Source: Glandiceps talaboti
Taxonomy: Eukaryota; Hemichordata; Enteropneusta; Spengelidae
Assembly: GCF_964340395.1 (NCBI RefSeq)
Contig: NC_135565.1
Span: 4,861,642-4,884,141, forward strand
Length of the DNA stretch: 22,500 nucleotides
Direction of reading: 5' to 3'
Shown here: in pieces, positions 19,910 through 22,500 of the stretch
Numbering within the stretch: the first letter of the stretch is position 1
Layout of the letters: every line of letters starts with the position of its first letter
Notes under the pieces: generated by a model
Databases searched by the model: none
The model's input: only the letters and a program-made list of their open reading frames with translations
What the model was told of the DNA's origin: nothing
Program-made: the position numbers and the translations under genes

Positions 19910-20039
19910 AATTTGCACGTGCCATACGAAGAATTTGACGTTGCAGACGATCGCATCAAGGGTATGATTGACTGGGAAATTGCCAACCAGACGAAACGAG
20001 ACAAACTGAAGGTGTATCAAGAACTGGGACTTCCCCTAG
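19910..20039 (+). CDS. Probable internal exon of an unidentified host gene
   Basis: The 130-bp stretch has a polypyrimidine-rich acceptor ending TTTTTGCAG (19909), a branchpoint-like CTAAC about 41 bases upstream, and a strong donor CTAG|GTATGT at 20039/20040. Only one of three frames is open across it. It begins at codon phase 0 and ends after the first base of a codon, giving 43 residues. They start Asn-Leu-His-Val-Pro-Tyr, are rich in charged residues (an Asp-Asp-Arg-Ile-Lys stretch, then Thr-Lys-Arg-Asp-Lys-Leu-Lys), and end Glu-Leu-Gly-Leu-Pro-Leu. This looks like soluble protein with helices, unlike the low-complexity frames elsewhere. I do not recognise the family. The next acceptor that keeps the frame is at 20198, where only five codons would follow before a stop. 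Other exons must lie outside or remain unseen. Confidence 0.6.
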
Positions 20040-20212
20040 GTATGTACCGCCGTATTGTATTCGAATTTCATCATGGTCCCCTACCAAACTTTACCAAACT
20101 CGCGTCACGTCAGTCATCAACGCATGCGTCAAACCACGTTGTATCATTTTATCTGGAATCGTTGATTTTCCAAGAATCTGTTGTTTATTTGTCTCCAGGT
20201 GATCGAAACTAG

Positions 20213-21816
20213 AAATAATATATAAACGAGGGTTTTTTTTCAACTGAGACGTCTTGAACTTTTTATAAAATTGTTTCCGCATTCTTGTCTATTTCCTGGT
20301 GGCTTGACCTGCAAGTGATATTTCCTACCAACTTTTGCTGCTTGACAGTTCGATATGTCTGATACAGTTGTCATGTGTTACTCTATATTTAAAGACAAAT
20401 TTAAATGTCTAGCTCAGTTGAGAGAATATTATGGTAAATGTTGTCCCTGAAGAATTATAGAACATAATTATTTGACCTCAGTGTCTGGTCAAATACATTT
20501 CAAAATGTGCTATCACGTGATCAAAATTCATAACAGTTCAATTCTATAATGTATAGAAATCGTCTCCGGAATTGTAACGGGCAATTGTACGAGTGCTAGC
20601 TCTCGGACATCGAACAGAAAGAGAACGTAACCCCAACACGTTTTCATCCGCGTAGTACATCCGTCTAGGAGAAAAAAACCCACATAATTCGAGCCAATCT
20701 GCATGATGTTTCACCTGGTATTAGAACTATTTTCTCGCCCATTTATTAATCCCGTTGTTACTCAAAACACTTAGATTGTCTCCTGAAAGATACGAACAAA
20801 AATAAAACAACATCAGGTAATATTTAAATGAGTGTAAGTATATCACTCTGGTCCGTTTGCAAGTTTCATGATAAAATCTGACAACGCCCCGCCATTGATG
20901 TATAAGGGGATATTGTCATACCTTCATGGTCCTGCAAAGTTCATGAAAATTGGTATGTAGTTTCTCAAATATACGCCGGTGAATTTAAAGCGTTAGACCA
21001 CCTTTGCACGTACAAAGTGATACATTATTCGTGTTCTTCATAGCCTTGGACGGATCGTCCTCATAGGGTCGCGTAGTATTTCATAGATTATTGCTTTCCT
21101 TCTCTACAGGTTATATTAATATAAAAACTTTTTGACATGAATATTTTTGCCCTACGTTGATTTAAAGGACACGTTTTTATTGTTTATAGTATAAAGTTTA
21201 TATTAATACATTTGCAGTAACATGATTCGTGTGATATGTCCATAGGAAAAACAACAGTCTAAGCAATAATGCGTGTCCCTGTGGTCATCCTATCAATGCT
21301 GTGTGAACATCGGTCACCGACTTCCCGCTACTTGTTTATGACCATAAACCCATTAATTATGAGGAAGTAGACGGATTAGTTAGCTTCACCCATGCAAGCC
21401 TTGCTTTGTATGTACATATACGTCATCTAGGCTTTGTTTATGTCAATACTCGGAGACGTAACTAGGCAACCACCAAGTGATAAAGGTGGGCGTGGCGCCT
21501 CAAAATTGCCATGGTTGTTTTTAAGTTTAAAGCTTACACCACTCTAGATTGTCTATAGTGGTCTCAGATTTAAACCCGGTGACTTGAGTTAATGTGTTGT
21601 TAGATTGTTGTATATCGATTTATTTTGGAAATGTGATTGAGGGCGTCGTAATGCCCCAATATCTACTTATAATTGGTGTTTGTTTGTTTGTGTCTCCCAA
21701 CTATCTTTCAAACAATGGATCATTGCCCAAGTGTGATGTTTTTATATCTTACTGATTTTCATTCAGGACAGGTGTCAATATTTTCTTCTACTCTACAATC
21801 CATTCTAAAATGAAGT
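20213..21816. other. Host DNA, no gene recognised
   Basis: About 1.6 kb of AT-rich sequence. AATAAA-type hexamers occur, for example near 20801. An acceptor-like CTTTCCTTCTCTACAG ends near 21110 but is followed by early stops in all frames. A GC-box-like GGTGGGCGTGGC lies near 21486. Nothing here supports a gene by itself. Confidence 0.5.
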
Positions 21817-22212
21817 CTATTTTATTTTTATTCTATTCTATTCTATTCTATTCTATTCTATTCTATTCTATTCTATTCTATTCTATTCTATTCTATTCTA
21901 TTTTTATTCTATTCTATTCTATTCTATTCTATTCTATTCTATTCTATTCTATTCTATTACATTATATTCCGTTCTATGCTATTCTATTCTGTTGCATTAT
22001 AGTCTATTATATTCCGTTCTATTCTACTCTATAATGTTACATTCTATTCTATTCTATTCTATTCTATTCTATTCTAATATATGCTGTTATATTCCATGCT
22101 CTAGACTATTTCAATATAAGTGATATGTCCTATTCTATTGTACTCTATTCTATTCTATTCTATTCTATTCTATTATATTATATTCTATTCTATTCTATTC
22201 TATTCTATTCTA
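21817..22212. repeat. Interrupted (ATTCT)n pentanucleotide array
   Basis: About 400 bases of ATTCT/TTCTA units: two long pure blocks (about 21828-21900 and 21905-21957), then shorter blocks with variant units (ATTAT, GTTCT, GTTAC) to about 22130, and two more blocks to 22212. The plus-strand Leu-Phe-Tyr-Ser-Ile periodic frame is an artefact of the 5-bp repeat. Confidence 0.96.
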
Positions 22213-22500
22213 AATCACAACTGTTTTTACTAGTATAAATCTCAATGGTCAAGTCAAGGGTAGATTAACATTGTATCATATAACTTCACAGTATTAATAA
22301 CCATATTGAATATTATCATCCGTGTACGTAAAAACCTGTAATGTCCTTGTAACCAGTAAATCGCTTTGGTGTAAGCGAAATGGCACTTTTCCGCGTTTAA
22401 AAGCTTATCAAAGCACGTTAAACTTTGAAACACTCTAGGAGTGTATCACAAATTCAACTTTACCGCCCAAGTTTAAAAAATGTATTCCCTTCTCTACTTC

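Noticed and set aside
21095-21150. Acceptor-like CTTTCCTTCTCTACAG as the next exon after 20039
   Set aside because: All frames hit a stop within a few codons and no donor follows.
21460-21500. GTAACTAGGCAACC as an RFX X-box next to a GC-box
   Set aside because: Only one half-site fits the X-box consensus, and no promoter evidence is nearby.

Overview
The window looks like nuclear DNA from an animal, most likely a marine invertebrate, though the species cannot be fixed from sequence alone. The reasons are a complete Ty3/Gypsy LTR retrotransposon, long and varied microsatellites, AT-rich single-copy-like DNA with almost no open reading frames, and one short, clearly spliced exon. Nothing here is organised like a bacterial operon.

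Layout: 1-222 is unique sequence. Positions 223-816 hold a long compound tetranucleotide microsatellite. Positions 944-11284 are one complete LTR retrotransposon on the minus strand. It is flanked by a 4-bp target duplication (CAAC) and has two 1,791-bp LTRs that I read as identical, each holding internal tandem repeats. Its other parts are a tRNA-Lys-type primer binding site, a leader of about 0.4 kb, one uninterrupted 2,061-residue Gag-Pol frame and a short polypurine tract. Every catalytic motif I looked for is present, so this appears to be a very recent insertion that may still be active.

From 11285 onward the host DNA holds a purine tract and a pyrimidine tract facing each other (11771-12222), a GC-rich minisatellite (13603-13746), a candidate non-autonomous DNA transposon (14088-14666), a T/G compound repeat (16886-16961) and two (TA)n tracts (19223-19438). 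The transposon candidate has ends built of tandem 44-bp repeats in inverted orientation. One plausible host exon lies at 19910-20039 on the plus strand, and an ATTCT-type pentanucleotide array lies at 21817-22212.

The only complete protein gene is the retrotransposon polyprotein. Its parts make a working set: Gag and nucleocapsid package RNA, protease matures the polyprotein, reverse transcriptase/RNase H copies the RNA from the tRNA primer, and integrase inserts the DNA. No env-like frame is seen. The least explained parts are the 262-residue C-terminal tail of the polyprotein, the repeat-rich LTR, the tandem-repeat inverted element, and the unidentified host exon with a possible frame-neutral intron.
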